Part shown: piece by piece, positions 57,114 to 64,000 of the stretch
Layout: each line of letters begins with the position of its first letter
Numbering within the stretch: the first letter of the stretch is position 1
Assembly (NCBI RefSeq): GCF_000876015.1
Contig: NZ_BBQM01000014.1
Coordinates: forward strand, 1 to 64,000
Direction of reading: 5' to 3'
DNA: 64,000 bases
DNA from: Cupriavidus basilensis
GTDB taxonomy: Bacteria > Pseudomonadota > Gammaproteobacteria > Burkholderiales > Burkholderiaceae
Made by a program: the position numbers and the translations under genes
Notes under the pieces: generated by a model
Database searches by the model: none
Told to the model about the DNA's origin: nothing
What the model saw: only the letters and a program-made list of their open reading frames with translations

Positions 57114-57587
57114 CTACATCATGTGGCGGGAAAAGCGGCCGTGCTCGGCGCCGGCCATCAGTTCGGTGAACTGCTCGCAGCTCATGTGCACCAGTTGCTG
57201 GTGGTCGCCGGCCTCGAAGAACACTTCGGGCTGGGCCAGCAGGCTGTCGTCGAGGTAGGTGTGCATGCCGTACGCCATCGCCACGGGCGGGATGGCGCCG
57301 AAGTCGCAGTCCTTGAAGACTTCGCGGATCTCGTCCTCCTGCGCGAGGATCAGCGTGCGCCCGGTCTGCGCGCACAGCGCCGACAGGTTCAGGTGATGCG
57401 TGGACGGGATCACCACGGCCACGTAGCCGATCTCGTCTTCCAGCAACAGGGTCTTGGCCAGGCGGTCTCCGGGAACGTGCGCTGCCTCGGCAGTGGCCAT
57501 GCTGCTGAGGGTGTAGGGATGGCGGATGGTATCGAAACGGCTGTTCCTGCTGTTCAGGCAATTTGCCAGGGTGGTAGCCAAGGCCAT
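57114..57587 (-). CDS. YbaK/ProX-type aminoacyl-tRNA deacylase-like protein
   Basis: A 157-aa YbaK/EbsC-domain protein. It has the conserved Lys45 in DRLAKTLLLEDEIGYVAVVIPSTHHLNLSALC and the later FKDCDFGAIPPVAMAYGMHTYLDDSLL and QPEVFFEAGDHQQLVHMSCEQFTELM. Family members hydrolyse mischarged tRNAs (Cys- or Ala-tRNAPro and others). The specific tRNA cannot be predicted. The ATG at 57587 follows AAGGAGACGC. It is convergent with the Bug gene and downstream of the LysR gene on the same strand. Confidence 0.82.
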   Translation of the reverse strand: MALATTLANCLNSRNSRFDTIRHPYTLSSMATAEAAHVPGDRLAKTLLLEDEIGYVAVVIPSTHHLNLSALCAQTGRTLILAQEDEIREVFKDCDFGAIPPVAMAYGMHTYLDDSLLAQPEVFFEAGDHQQLVHMSCEQFTELMAGAEHGRFSRHMM

Positions 57588-57721
57588 GATGCGTCTCCTT
57601 CGCTGTACGTTGCAGTCTGGGCCGGGGGACCCCTGCGCTTCCTACTATAGACGGCGCCGCCCGGATGCAAAGCCGCTATCGGTGGGGAACGGTTGGCGGT
57701 GACGCCCGCGCCATGCGGGGC

Positions 57722-58678
57722 TCAGTCCTCGCCGTGAGTTGCATCGGCCTGCGTGCTGGCCTGCCGCGGCGCCGGCCACAGGACCTGGAGCTCGGTCTTG
57801 AGGAAATTGAGCAGGTAGCGCGTGGCCATCGTCTGGTAGCGGTTGGGCATGGTCAGCATGTAGAGCCGGCTGCCGAACACGCTGATGCGGTAGTCGGGCA
57901 GCAGCGCCACCAGCGTGCCCGCCGCCAGCTCGTCGGCGACGGCGTAGAGCGGGAAGATGCCCAGGCCGACGTCGCCCAGCACGCCGTCCTTGAGGAAGGC
58001 GAAGTTCTCCGAACTGAGCGTGGGTTCCAGCGCCACCTGCTCGCGCACGGCGTCGGCGCCGTGGCCGCGCGTGCCGAAGGCCTTGAGCTTCTGGCCGATC
58101 GGCGAGGCGCACACGATGGCATGGCCGCGCAGGTCGGCCAGTTCGCGCGGCGCCGGATGCGCGGCGAGATAGCCGGGCGAGCCGCACACGATCCACTCGA
58201 CCACGCCGATCTCGGTGGCGACCACCGAGTCGGGCGGCGTGGAGATGATGCGCAGGGCCACTTCCACGTCCTCGGACACCAGGTTGTGGATGCGGTTGTC
58301 GAACACCACGTCGAGCGTGATGTCCGGGTAGCGGTGCTTGAACTTCACCAGCAGCTGCGACATCAGCGCGTGGCCCAGGCCGGTCGGCACCGACAGGCGC
58401 ACATGGCCCTGCAGGCTCTTGCCCATGCTGTTGATGAGCGCGTTGGCGGCGGCCACCTCGCCGAGGATGTTGCGGCCGTGCTCGTAGAGGCCGGCGCCCA
58501 CCGGCGTGGGCTCGACGTGGCGCGTGGTCCGGCGCAGCAACTGTACGCCGAGCGCTTCCTCGAGCGCCTTGAGGTGGTAGCTCACGTTGGCGCGCGTCAT
58601 CTTGAGCTTGCGCGCGGCGGCCGACAGGTTGCCGGCGTCGACGATGTCCACGAACAGGCGAAGGGCGTTGAGGTCCAT
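57722..58678 (-). CDS. LysR-family transcriptional regulator
   Basis: A 318-aa protein starting MDLNALRLFVDIVDAGNLSAAARKLKMTRANVSYHLKALEEALGVQLLRRTTRHVEPT, a standard LysR HTH, with a ligand domain of the CrgA-like type (RLSVPTGLGHALMSQLLVKFKHRYPDITLDVVFDNRIHNLVSEDVEVALRI). I place the start at the ATG at 58678. No divergently transcribed gene lies close (the next is 930 bases away), so the target is not obvious; the YbaK-type gene downstream is a candidate. Confidence 0.88.
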   Translation of the reverse strand: MDLNALRLFVDIVDAGNLSAAARKLKMTRANVSYHLKALEEALGVQLLRRTTRHVEPTPVGAGLYEHGRNILGEVAAANALINSMGKSLQGHVRLSVPTGLGHALMSQLLVKFKHRYPDITLDVVFDNRIHNLVSEDVEVALRIISTPPDSVVATEIGVVEWIVCGSPGYLAAHPAPRELADLRGHAIVCASPIGQKLKAFGTRGHGADAVREQVALEPTLSSENFAFLKDGVLGDVGLGIFPLYAVADELAAGTLVALLPDYRISVFGSRLYMLTMPNRYQTMATRYLLNFLKTELQVLWPAPRQASTQADATHGED

Positions 58679-59501
58679 GTGGCGCTTGAAATCCTTGCAG
58701 TGAAAGCATGCCGGCGTGGCGGCGTGGCAGGAGTTTAGCCGCGTTGGCGCGCCGCGCTCCGGCGGGGCGCGAGGCGCGGGTTTATCTCGCGGCGCAGGCG
58801 GCGGCATTCCGTATTCGCCGAATTGAATCGGGGCATGAATCGGGTCCGGAATCCGGTCCCAAATCCGGCCCGCGGCGGACCTGCGATTTGCCCGCCGCCA
58901 TCGCCGCGCGCCGGCGGGCAAAGAATGGATGCCGCCGCTGCATGCAATGCGGACGCGCCAATTCGCATTGCGCGGGCGGGGGCGTTTGAATCAAAGCAGG
59001 CAATCCAATGCGATTCAAGTCCGGCGCCGCGATGCGCGTCTTTCCGCGCCAATTTCGCCATCCGTATTCGGAAGCCGGGCGCGCGGATCGCGATAGCCCG
59101 CGGCCGGAAAGTGGATACTGCTTAGCTCCGGCTTTGCCGGTTTCGGGGGGAATTCCTGTCATTTTTGCCAATTGTGTGCAATATCCCAAAACGGCCCGGC
59201 CGGGTGCCGGCGCGCGCCGCCGGACGCCGCCAGCGGCGGCGGTTGCGGGCAATTGGCCGGCTTTTTTGCTTTCGATTACCTTTCGGGCGCGCGCCGATTG
59301 CCTGAATGCCGCGGCGCGGCAACCATCAAGGCGATGATGGAAATGAGAAATAACCCCTCGCCTAATACGTGAATCCGGCATTTCGGACTGTGCATTGGGC
59401 CGTGGCGAATCCGCGCCAATCCTGTCAATCCGCGCAATCGACGCAATCGGACCAATCCACGCTGCGGCAGCCAGCGCCAATAGGCAAGGAAATTCGGACG
59501 G
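58679..59501. other. Gene-free stretch upstream of the H-NS-like gene
   Basis: About 820 bases without a supportable gene. Open frames here are short, have atypical codon use and no homology I recognise. The stretch contains several GAATCGGG/AATCCGG-type near repeats around 58822-58870 and a TTGAATC/GATTCAA dyad (58986-58992, 59012-59018). A run of 9-base repeats (59407-59461) is listed separately. Confidence 0.55.
59407..59461 (+). repeat. Six phased 9-base CAATC repeats
   Basis: AATC occurs at 59408, 59418, 59427, 59436, 59445 and 59454, five of them as CAATC, with spacing 10, 9, 9, 9, 9. The unit is close to CAATCCGCG. The array lies about 40 bases before the promoter of the H-NS-like gene and recalls iterated protein-binding sites. 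Confidence 0.75.
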
Positions 59502-59529
59502 TTGTATCAAGTTCTTACGTGGCTATATT
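59502..59529 (+). promoter_or_regulatory. Likely sigma-70 promoter of the H-NS-like gene
   Basis: TTGTAT (59502-59507) and TATATT (59524-59529) with a 16-base spacer, in an AT-rich island. The leader is about 70 bases, ending in CAGGAG eight bases before the ATG at 59608. Confidence 0.55.
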
Positions 59530-59607
59530 TTCATTAATCAAACGTGGTAGGCTACGGCATCCGATTTTCCCCCTATCATTCAATTAACCCTCCCCAGGAG
59601 AATCCAA

Positions 59608-59928
59608 ATGGCGACATACAAGCAACTGATTGCGGAGAAGGAAGCGCTCGAAGCAAAGCTGGCGGAAATGCGCGCCAGCGAAGTGGCTGGCGTCATTGCC
59701 CAGATCCAGGGCCTGATGACCGAATATGAGCTGACGGTCGACGACATCGCGCCCAAGCGCCGTCGCGGCCGTCCGGCATCCGGCGCCAATGGCAAGGCCG
59801 CCAAGCCCAAGAGCACGCTGCCGCCGAAATACCGCGATCCCAAGACCGGCGCCACCTGGACCGGCCGCGGCCGCGCCCCGGCATGGCTGGGCAAGAACCG
59901 CGCGCGTTTCCTGATCGCTGAAGCCTGA
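59608..59928 (+). CDS. H-NS-family nucleoid-associated protein
   Basis: A 106-aa H-NS-like protein with an N-terminal coiled-coil oligomerisation segment (about 3-40), a basic linker with an AT-hook-like RRRGRP (51-56), and the C-terminal H-NS DNA-binding motif KYRDPKTGATWTGRGRAPAWL (74-94). It binds AT-rich DNA and would silence genes or shape the nucleoid, cytosolic on DNA. Length and motif fit the short H-NS paralogues common in Burkholderiaceae. A phased repeat array and an AT-rich promoter precede it, so autoregulation is plausible. Confidence 0.92.
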   Translation: MATYKQLIAEKEALEAKLAEMRASEVAGVIAQIQGLMTEYELTVDDIAPKRRRGRPASGANGKAAKPKSTLPPKYRDPKTGATWTGRGRAPAWLGKNRARFLIAEA

Positions 59929-60015
59929 TTGCGCGGCGGCGCTCGCGCGCCGCCCGGCTTTGCCATCGACCCGGCCGCGGCGCGCCTCGCCGCGCGCGGC
60001 GGGCGTTGCCGGCGC

Positions 60016-60087
60016 CGTTTTTCCGTTTTCTCGTTTTTCCGTTCTTCCATTCTTCCGTTTCTCCCCCCTCGCCTTCCCATTCTCCCG
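60016..60087 (+). other. Polypyrimidine leader before the LprI-like gene
   Basis: About 72 bases made almost entirely of C and T, with an iterated TTCCGTTTT-like unit of 8-10 bases, running right up to the ATG at 60088. No purine-rich ribosome site is present. Confidence 0.75.
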
Positions 60088-60504
60088 ATGAAAAAAACCT
60101 TGAGCGCGGCGTTGCTGCTGGCGGCGTCGCTCGGCGCGCAGGCGGGCGAGCGTCCGGAGCGTTCGGAGCGTTCGTTGTCGACGCGGTACACGGCCTGCAT
60201 GAACGGGCCCGACGCCACCACCGCCGGCATGCATGGCTGCATCGCCGCGGAAACCGCGCGCCAGGACACGGCGCTGAACGCGGCCTACAAGCGCCTGCAG
60301 CAGGCCATCGCGCCCGCGCGCAAGCCGGCGCTGCTGGACGCCCAGCGCGCCTGGCTGAAATTCCGCGATGCCAACTGCGGCTTCCGGGCCGATCCCGACG
60401 GCGGCACCCTGGCGGGGCTGAGCGCCGCGTCCTGCGTCATGCAGATGACCGCGGACCGCGCGCAGGAACTGGGCGACCTCGCGACCGAGGCCGCCTCGCA
60501 TTAG
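60088..60504 (+). CDS. LprI-like (DUF1311) periplasmic protein
   Basis: A 138-aa exported protein: MKKTLSAALLLAASLGAQA signal peptide, then the DUF1311/LprI pattern with four cysteines (37, 51, 97, 116) and the motif LLDAQRAWLKFRDANCGF. Family members include the mycobacterial lysozyme inhibitor LprI; most are uncharacterised. The cysteines probably form two disulfides in the periplasm. Its message has no visible Shine-Dalgarno sequence and a long polypyrimidine leader. Residues 21-30 repeat ERPERSERS, encoded by a 9-base repeat. Confidence 0.8.
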   Translation: MKKTLSAALLLAASLGAQAGERPERSERSLSTRYTACMNGPDATTAGMHGCIAAETARQDTALNAAYKRLQQAIAPARKPALLDAQRAWLKFRDANCGFRADPDGGTLAGLSAASCVMQMTADRAQELGDLATEAASH

Positions 60505-60516
60505 CCATCCGGGTTT

Positions 60517-60568
60517 CGTGGATATGTCTGCTGAAGCATATCCACGGGATTGTAAAGTCTGGCTATCC
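60517..60568. promoter_or_regulatory. Hairpin and palindrome between LprI-like and acyl-CoA dehydrogenase genes
   Basis: CGTGGATATG (60517-60526) pairs perfectly with CATATCCACG (60537-60546); CTGGCTATCCAG (60557-60568) is a second short dyad. No T-run follows, so an operator or mRNA element for the downstream gene is as likely as a terminator. Confidence 0.5.
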
Positions 60569-60659
60569 AGTCTGTCCAAGATGTGTGGGATTGTCAAAAT
60601 ACGGTGACGGCGTACCATGTTGGCCACATCGTTGTTTGCCTTGACCGGAGATTTCCCCC

Positions 60660-61817
60660 ATGAGCCTGGATGCCGAATCCTTTTCGCTGCTGCGCGCGTC
60701 GGTGCAGCGTTTCATCGACGAACGCCTCAAGCCGGCCGAAGACACGCTCGAGGAAACCGACGACGTGCCGGCCGAGATCGTCGCCGACATGAAGGAGATG
60801 GGCCTGTTCGGCATCTCCATCCCCGAGAACTACGGCGGCATCGGCCTGTCGATGTCGCAGGAATGCGATGTGGTGTATGACCTCGGCCATACCGCCTTCG
60901 CGTTCCGCTCGGTGTTCGGCACCAACGTCGGCATCGGCTCGCAGGGCATCCTGATGGACGGCACCGAGGCGCAGAAGCAGGCCTACCTGCCCAGGATCGC
61001 CAGCGGCGAGCTCATCATCTCGTTCGCGCTGACCGAGCCCAACGCCGGCTCCGACGCGGCCTCGCTGCAGACCCGGGCCGAGCTCGACGGCGACCACTAC
61101 GTCATCAACGGTACCAAGCGCTTCATCACCAACGCGCCGCGCGCGGGCGCCTTCACGCTGATGGCGCGCACCGGCGGCGCCGGCGCCTCGGGCATCTCGT
61201 CGTTCATCGTGCCGGCCGACACCCCGGGCATCTCGCTGGGCAAGCCGGACAAGAAGATGGGCCAGCGCGGCACCAAGACCTGCGACGTGGTGCTGGAGAA
61301 CGTGCGCGTGCCGGCCGCCAACATCATCGGCGGCGTGCCGGGCGTGGGCTTCAAGACCGCCATGAAGGTGCTCGACCGCGGCCGCCTGCATATCTCGGCG
61401 CTGGCCTGCGGCATGGCGCACCGTCTGATCACCGACGCCGTGGCCTACGCCAGGGAGCGCAAGCAGTTCGGCCAGCCGATCGGCGATTTTCAGCTGATCC
61501 AGGCGATGCTGGCCGACAGCCAGGCCGAGCTCTACGCGGGCCTGTCGATGGTGCGCGACTGCGCCCAGCGCTACGACGCCAAGACGCCCGGCAAGAGCGA
61601 CCCCGAAGTCAGCATGCTGGCCTCGTGCACCAAGATGTTCTGTACCGAGATGGTGGGCCGCGTGGCCGACCGCGCGGTGCAGATCCACGGCGGCGCCGGC
61701 TACATCGCCGAGTACAAGGCCGAGCGCTTCTACCGCGACGTGCGCCTGCTGCGCCTGTACGAAGGCACCACGCAGATCCAGCAACTGATCATCGCCAAGC
61801 AGCTGCTGCGCGACTGA
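60660..61817 (+). CDS. Acyl-CoA dehydrogenase
   Basis: A 385-aa FAD enzyme of the short/medium-chain acyl-CoA dehydrogenase type. Features: ISFALTEPNAGSDAASLQTRAELDGDHYVINGTKRFITNAPRAGAFTLMART, GQRGTKTCDVVLENVRVPAANIIG, YARERKQFGQPIGDFQLIQAMLADSQAELYAG, QIHGGAGYIAEYKAERFYRDVRLLRLYEGTTQIQQLIIAKQLL, with the catalytic Glu368. It oxidises acyl-CoA to trans-2-enoyl-CoA and passes electrons to ETF. The start ATG at 60660 follows CCGGAGATTTCCCCC. The chain-length preference is not readable. Confidence 0.92.
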   Translation: MSLDAESFSLLRASVQRFIDERLKPAEDTLEETDDVPAEIVADMKEMGLFGISIPENYGGIGLSMSQECDVVYDLGHTAFAFRSVFGTNVGIGSQGILMDGTEAQKQAYLPRIASGELIISFALTEPNAGSDAASLQTRAELDGDHYVINGTKRFITNAPRAGAFTLMARTGGAGASGISSFIVPADTPGISLGKPDKKMGQRGTKTCDVVLENVRVPAANIIGGVPGVGFKTAMKVLDRGRLHISALACGMAHRLITDAVAYARERKQFGQPIGDFQLIQAMLADSQAELYAGLSMVRDCAQRYDAKTPGKSDPEVSMLASCTKMFCTEMVGRVADRAVQIHGGAGYIAEYKAERFYRDVRLLRLYEGTTQIQQLIIAKQLLRD

Positions 61818-61947
61818 TCCGCCATGCGCGCGGCGGGCGCGGGCATGGCCCGCCCTGCCGCGCGCGGCCATTCCTCGGCGGCCCGTGCCGCCCACGCGCG
61901 CAGCGGCCGCAGAGCGCGCAGTCCTGCTGCCCCGACGGAGACCACTC

Positions 61948-62736
61948 ATGATGGCATTCGCCGCTTCCCGTGTTCCTGCGCCCGGCGGCGAACTGCCGCC
62001 GGCCGTCCACGACGGTGGCGCGCGGCCCGACCGTGCCCTGTGCTATCCGGTCATCGCCGCGTTGACGGCCGCCATGCCGCAGCGCGAGGCGCCGCCCGAC
62101 GCCGCGCGCTTCGCGCTCGGCGCGGCTCGCGCGCTGGGCCGCGCCGATCCGGTGTCGTCGGTCCAGGCGGCGCCGCTGCGCAGCTTCGACGGCGCGCTCT
62201 ACCGCACCGGCACCGGCGCCTGGACCATCCTCCACGGCGACCGCCTGCCCGCGCCGCGCGCGCGCTTCATGATCGCGTACCTGCTCGGCCGCCAGTTGCT
62301 TGGCGGTCCCGGCCTGGAGTTCGTGGAATGCGCCGACGAGGCGCTGATGGCGATGCCGGACGACGAATCGGCCGGCGGCCTGGCCTATGCCTTCGCGGCC
62401 CGGCTGCTGATGCCGCTGGAGGCGTGCCGCCGCCACCTGCCCGGCGCGGTGGACCTCGACGCGCTGGCCACGCTGGCGCGGCGCCTCGGCCTGCCGCTGC
62501 CGCACGTGGCGCGGCGCTGGCTGTCCTACACCGCGCAGCGCGCCGTGCTCACGCTCGGATGCGACGGCCGCCCGCTCGGCACGTGGGCCAGCGAGACCGC
62601 GTTCGGCCTGCCCGCCGCCGATCTGGCGGGCACGCACATGGCGTGGGAAGACGGCATCGGCATCGGCCTGTCCTTCGGGCCCAGGCATGCCGCCGCGCGC
62701 GCGGGGCAGCGCCGGCCCGCGGCGTTTCCGCGCTAG
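61948..62736 (+). CDS. Degenerate ImmA/IrrE-like protein lacking the zinc motif
   Basis: A 262-aa protein whose middle resembles the ImmA/IrrE metallopeptidase domain: RARFMIAYLLGRQLL (106-118) aligns with the family FtiaHELGHxLL, and AYAFAARLLMPLEACRRHL (146-164) with EANxFAAeLLMP. The following ALATLARRLGLPLPHVARRWL matches the family's helix-turn-helix-like segment. The HExxH zinc site is replaced by YLLGR (111-115) and the third-ligand Glu is also missing. I infer a non-catalytic paralogue that may bind DNA or a partner. The N-terminal 70 residues are Ala/Pro-rich. It has its own CGGAGACC ribosome site, 131 bases after the acyl-CoA dehydrogenase. Confidence 0.6.
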   Translation: MMAFAASRVPAPGGELPPAVHDGGARPDRALCYPVIAALTAAMPQREAPPDAARFALGAARALGRADPVSSVQAAPLRSFDGALYRTGTGAWTILHGDRLPAPRARFMIAYLLGRQLLGGPGLEFVECADEALMAMPDDESAGGLAYAFAARLLMPLEACRRHLPGAVDLDALATLARRLGLPLPHVARRWLSYTAQRAVLTLGCDGRPLGTWASETAFGLPAADLAGTHMAWEDGIGIGLSFGPRHAAARAGQRRPAAFPR

Positions 62737-62786
62737 CGCCGGGGGCCACGTCCCCGGCGCATCATCGATGCCCGCTCAATTCCCGC

Positions 62787-64000
62787 TCAATGCTCGTGAT
62801 GCAGGTACTTCGCCTGGCGCGGCAGCCGGAAGCTGACGGCGAACACGATCACCATCATCGCCGTCACGTACCAGTAGAAGCTCGACTCGTGGCCGAGCGA
62901 CTTGAGATCGAGCGCGACGTATTCGGCCGAGCCGCCGAATACCGCGTTGGCCACCGCATAGGCCAGCCCCACGCCGAGCGCGCGGACCTCGGTCGGGAAC
63001 ATCTCCGCCTTCACGATGCCGCTGATCGAGGTGTAGAGGCTGACGATGGCCAGCGCCACGGAGATCAGCACGAACGCGGCGAACGGGCTGTGCACCGCCT
63101 TGAGCGCGGTCATCACCGGCACCGTGCCGAGCGCCCCGAGCGCGCCGAACAGCAGCATGTTGTTGCGCCGGCCGATGCGGTCCGACAGCATGCCGAACAG
63201 CGGCTGCATGCACATGTAGAGGAACAGGCAGCCCGTCATCACGTAGCTGGCGGTCTTGATCGACATGCCGGCCGTGTTGACGAGGTACTTCTGCATGTAG
63301 GTGGTGAACGTGTAGAAGATCAGCGAGCCGCCGGCGGTGTAGCCGAGCACCGTGAAGAAGGCCGCCTTGTGGTTGCGGAACAGCTCGGTGAGCGTGCCGG
63401 CTTCCTTGCTCGAGCGCGTGGCGGCCGAGGTGGTCTCATGCAGCGTGCGGCGCAGGAACAGCGCGATCACGGCGGTGATGGCGCCGACCACGAACGGGAT
63501 GCGCCAGCCCCAGGCCTTGAGTTCCGGCTCGTCGAGGAACTGCTGCAGCGCCACCACCACCAGCACCGCCAGCAACTGCCCGCCGATCAGCGTGACGTAC
63601 TGGAACGAGGAAAAGAAGCCGCGCTGGCCCTTGAGCGCGACCTCGCTCATGTAGGTCGCGGTGGTGCCGTACTCGCCGCCGACCGAGAGGCCCTGCAGCA
63701 GCCGCGCCACCAGCAGCAGCGCGGGCGCCCAGGCGCCGATGCTGGCATAGGTGGGCAGGCAGGCGATCAGCAGCGAGCCGCCGCACATCATCGTCACCGA
63801 CAGCAGCAGCGAGTTCTTGCGGCCGTGGCGGTCGGCGATGCGGCCGAACAGCCATCCGCCGATCGGGCGCATCAGGAAGCCCGCGGCGAACACGCCCGCG
63901 GTGTTGAGCAGTTGCGCGGTGGGGTCGGACTTGGGGAAGAACGAGCCGGCGAAGTAGATCGCGCAGAACGCGTAGACGTAGAAATCGAACCACTCGACGA
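62787..64000 (-). CDS. MHS-family MFS transporter (C-terminal part, cut by window edge)
   Basis: About 404 residues are visible; the N terminus lies beyond the window. The first residues are [22 protein letters not shown], typical of the metabolite:H+ symporter group (KgtP, ProP, ShiA). These are followed by the MFS A-loop [18 protein letters not shown], the motif [19 protein letters not shown], and the second repeat [15 protein letters not shown]. Eleven or so transmembrane helices are visible. The likely substrates are dicarboxylates such as 2-oxoglutarate or related acids, imported with protons. It ends with a tail-to-tail arrangement against the ImmA-like gene. Confidence 0.9.
   Translation of the reverse strand, partial: VEWFDFYVYAFCAIYFAGSFFPKSDPTAQLLNTAGVFAAGFLMRPIGGWLFGRIADRHGRKNSLLLSVTMMCGGSLLIACLPTYASIGAWAPALLLVARLLQGLSVGGEYGTTATYMSEVALKGQRGFFSSFQYVTLIGGQLLAVLVVVALQQFLDEPELKAWGWRIPFVVGAITAVIALFLRRTLHETTSAATRSSKEAGTLTELFRNHKAAFFTVLGYTAGGSLIFYTFTTYMQKYLVNTAGMSIKTASYVMTGCLFLYMCMQPLFGMLSDRIGRRNNMLLFGALGALGTVPVMTALKAVHSPFAAFVLISVALAIVSLYTSISGIVKAEMFPTEVRALGVGLAYAVANAVFGGSAEYVALDLKSLGHESSFYWYVTAMMVIVFAVSFRLPRQAKYLHHEH

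Noticed and set aside
59407..59461. Replication origin iterons
   Set aside because: The repeats resemble iterons in spacing, but there is no rep, parA or dnaA gene nearby, so a regulatory array is more likely.
58735..59510. Minus-strand frame of 242 residues upstream of the H-NS-like gene
   Set aside because: Composition is atypical, there is no domain, and it crosses the repeat array; not supportable as a gene.

Overview
The window is GC-rich (strong G/C at third codon positions) and looks like chromosomal or chromid DNA of a beta-proteobacterium of the Burkholderiaceae, most likely Cupriavidus or a close relative. The grounds are three orphan Bug-type (tripartite tricarboxylate) receptor genes, several LysR regulators each beside a small catabolic cassette, a short H-NS-family protein with an RGRP motif, and a compact FeoAB. 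The genus is an inference from gene content; no marker RNA gene is present. I saw no tRNA, rRNA, CRISPR array, prophage or intact insertion sequence.

Layout. 1-9.9 kb: an SDR dehydrogenase; a LysR regulator divergent from a split AtuA-family pair plus Bug receptor; an NTF2-like protein; a secreted metallo-beta-lactamase-fold hydrolase; a small EamA transporter; a GNAT acetyltransferase; AMP nucleosidase; an OmpW porin. 9.9-15.1 kb: a 950-base gap, a secreted Ig-like lipoprotein, and the ferrous iron operon feoA-feoB-small Cys-rich protein behind a probable Fur box. 15.3-21.9 kb: a monooxygenase-like small protein, then LysR divergent from an acyl-CoA cassette (AidB-like acyl-CoA dehydrogenase, Bug receptor, PaaI thioesterase, CaiB CoA-transferase). 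21.9-22.8 kb: a composite inverted-repeat element; part of a second copy begins the window. 22.8-28.5 kb: L-lactate utilisation (lutA-lutC-lutB, lldP) with a divergent FadR-type regulator.

28.5-36.9 kb: an AI-2E-type membrane protein; an AraC regulator divergent from ethanolamine permease, eutB and eutC (no microcompartment genes); a HAD-family exported phosphatase; a higBA toxin-antitoxin pair. 36.9-57.1 kb: a GlcD-like FAD oxidase, a MocR/GabR-type regulator, and, divergent from it, a 15.6-kb co-directional run ending at 55.8 kb: M20 deacylase, dipeptide-type ABC transporter, GabT, GabD, cupin, a ThDP enzyme, an acetylpolyamine amidohydrolase-like protein, a carbamoylase-like M20 hydrolase and an aldehyde dehydrogenase; a third Bug receptor follows. 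I read this run as import and stepwise de-blocking of an acylated amine or amino acid, ending at succinate through succinate semialdehyde. The substrate is not determined.

57.1-64 kb: a YbaK-type deacylase, a LysR regulator, a long gap with a 9-base phased repeat ahead of the H-NS-like gene, an LprI-like protein, a second acyl-CoA dehydrogenase, a degenerate ImmA/IrrE-like protein that has lost its zinc motif, and the 3' part of an MHS-family transporter cut by the window edge.

Besides the genes, the window carries many strong intergenic hairpins. These include a perfect 20-bp stem between lutB and lldP, a perfect 16-bp stem between the ABC binding-protein and permease genes, and a dispersed hairpin family with the core CTCCCCTCTCCC/GGGAGAGGGGAG.
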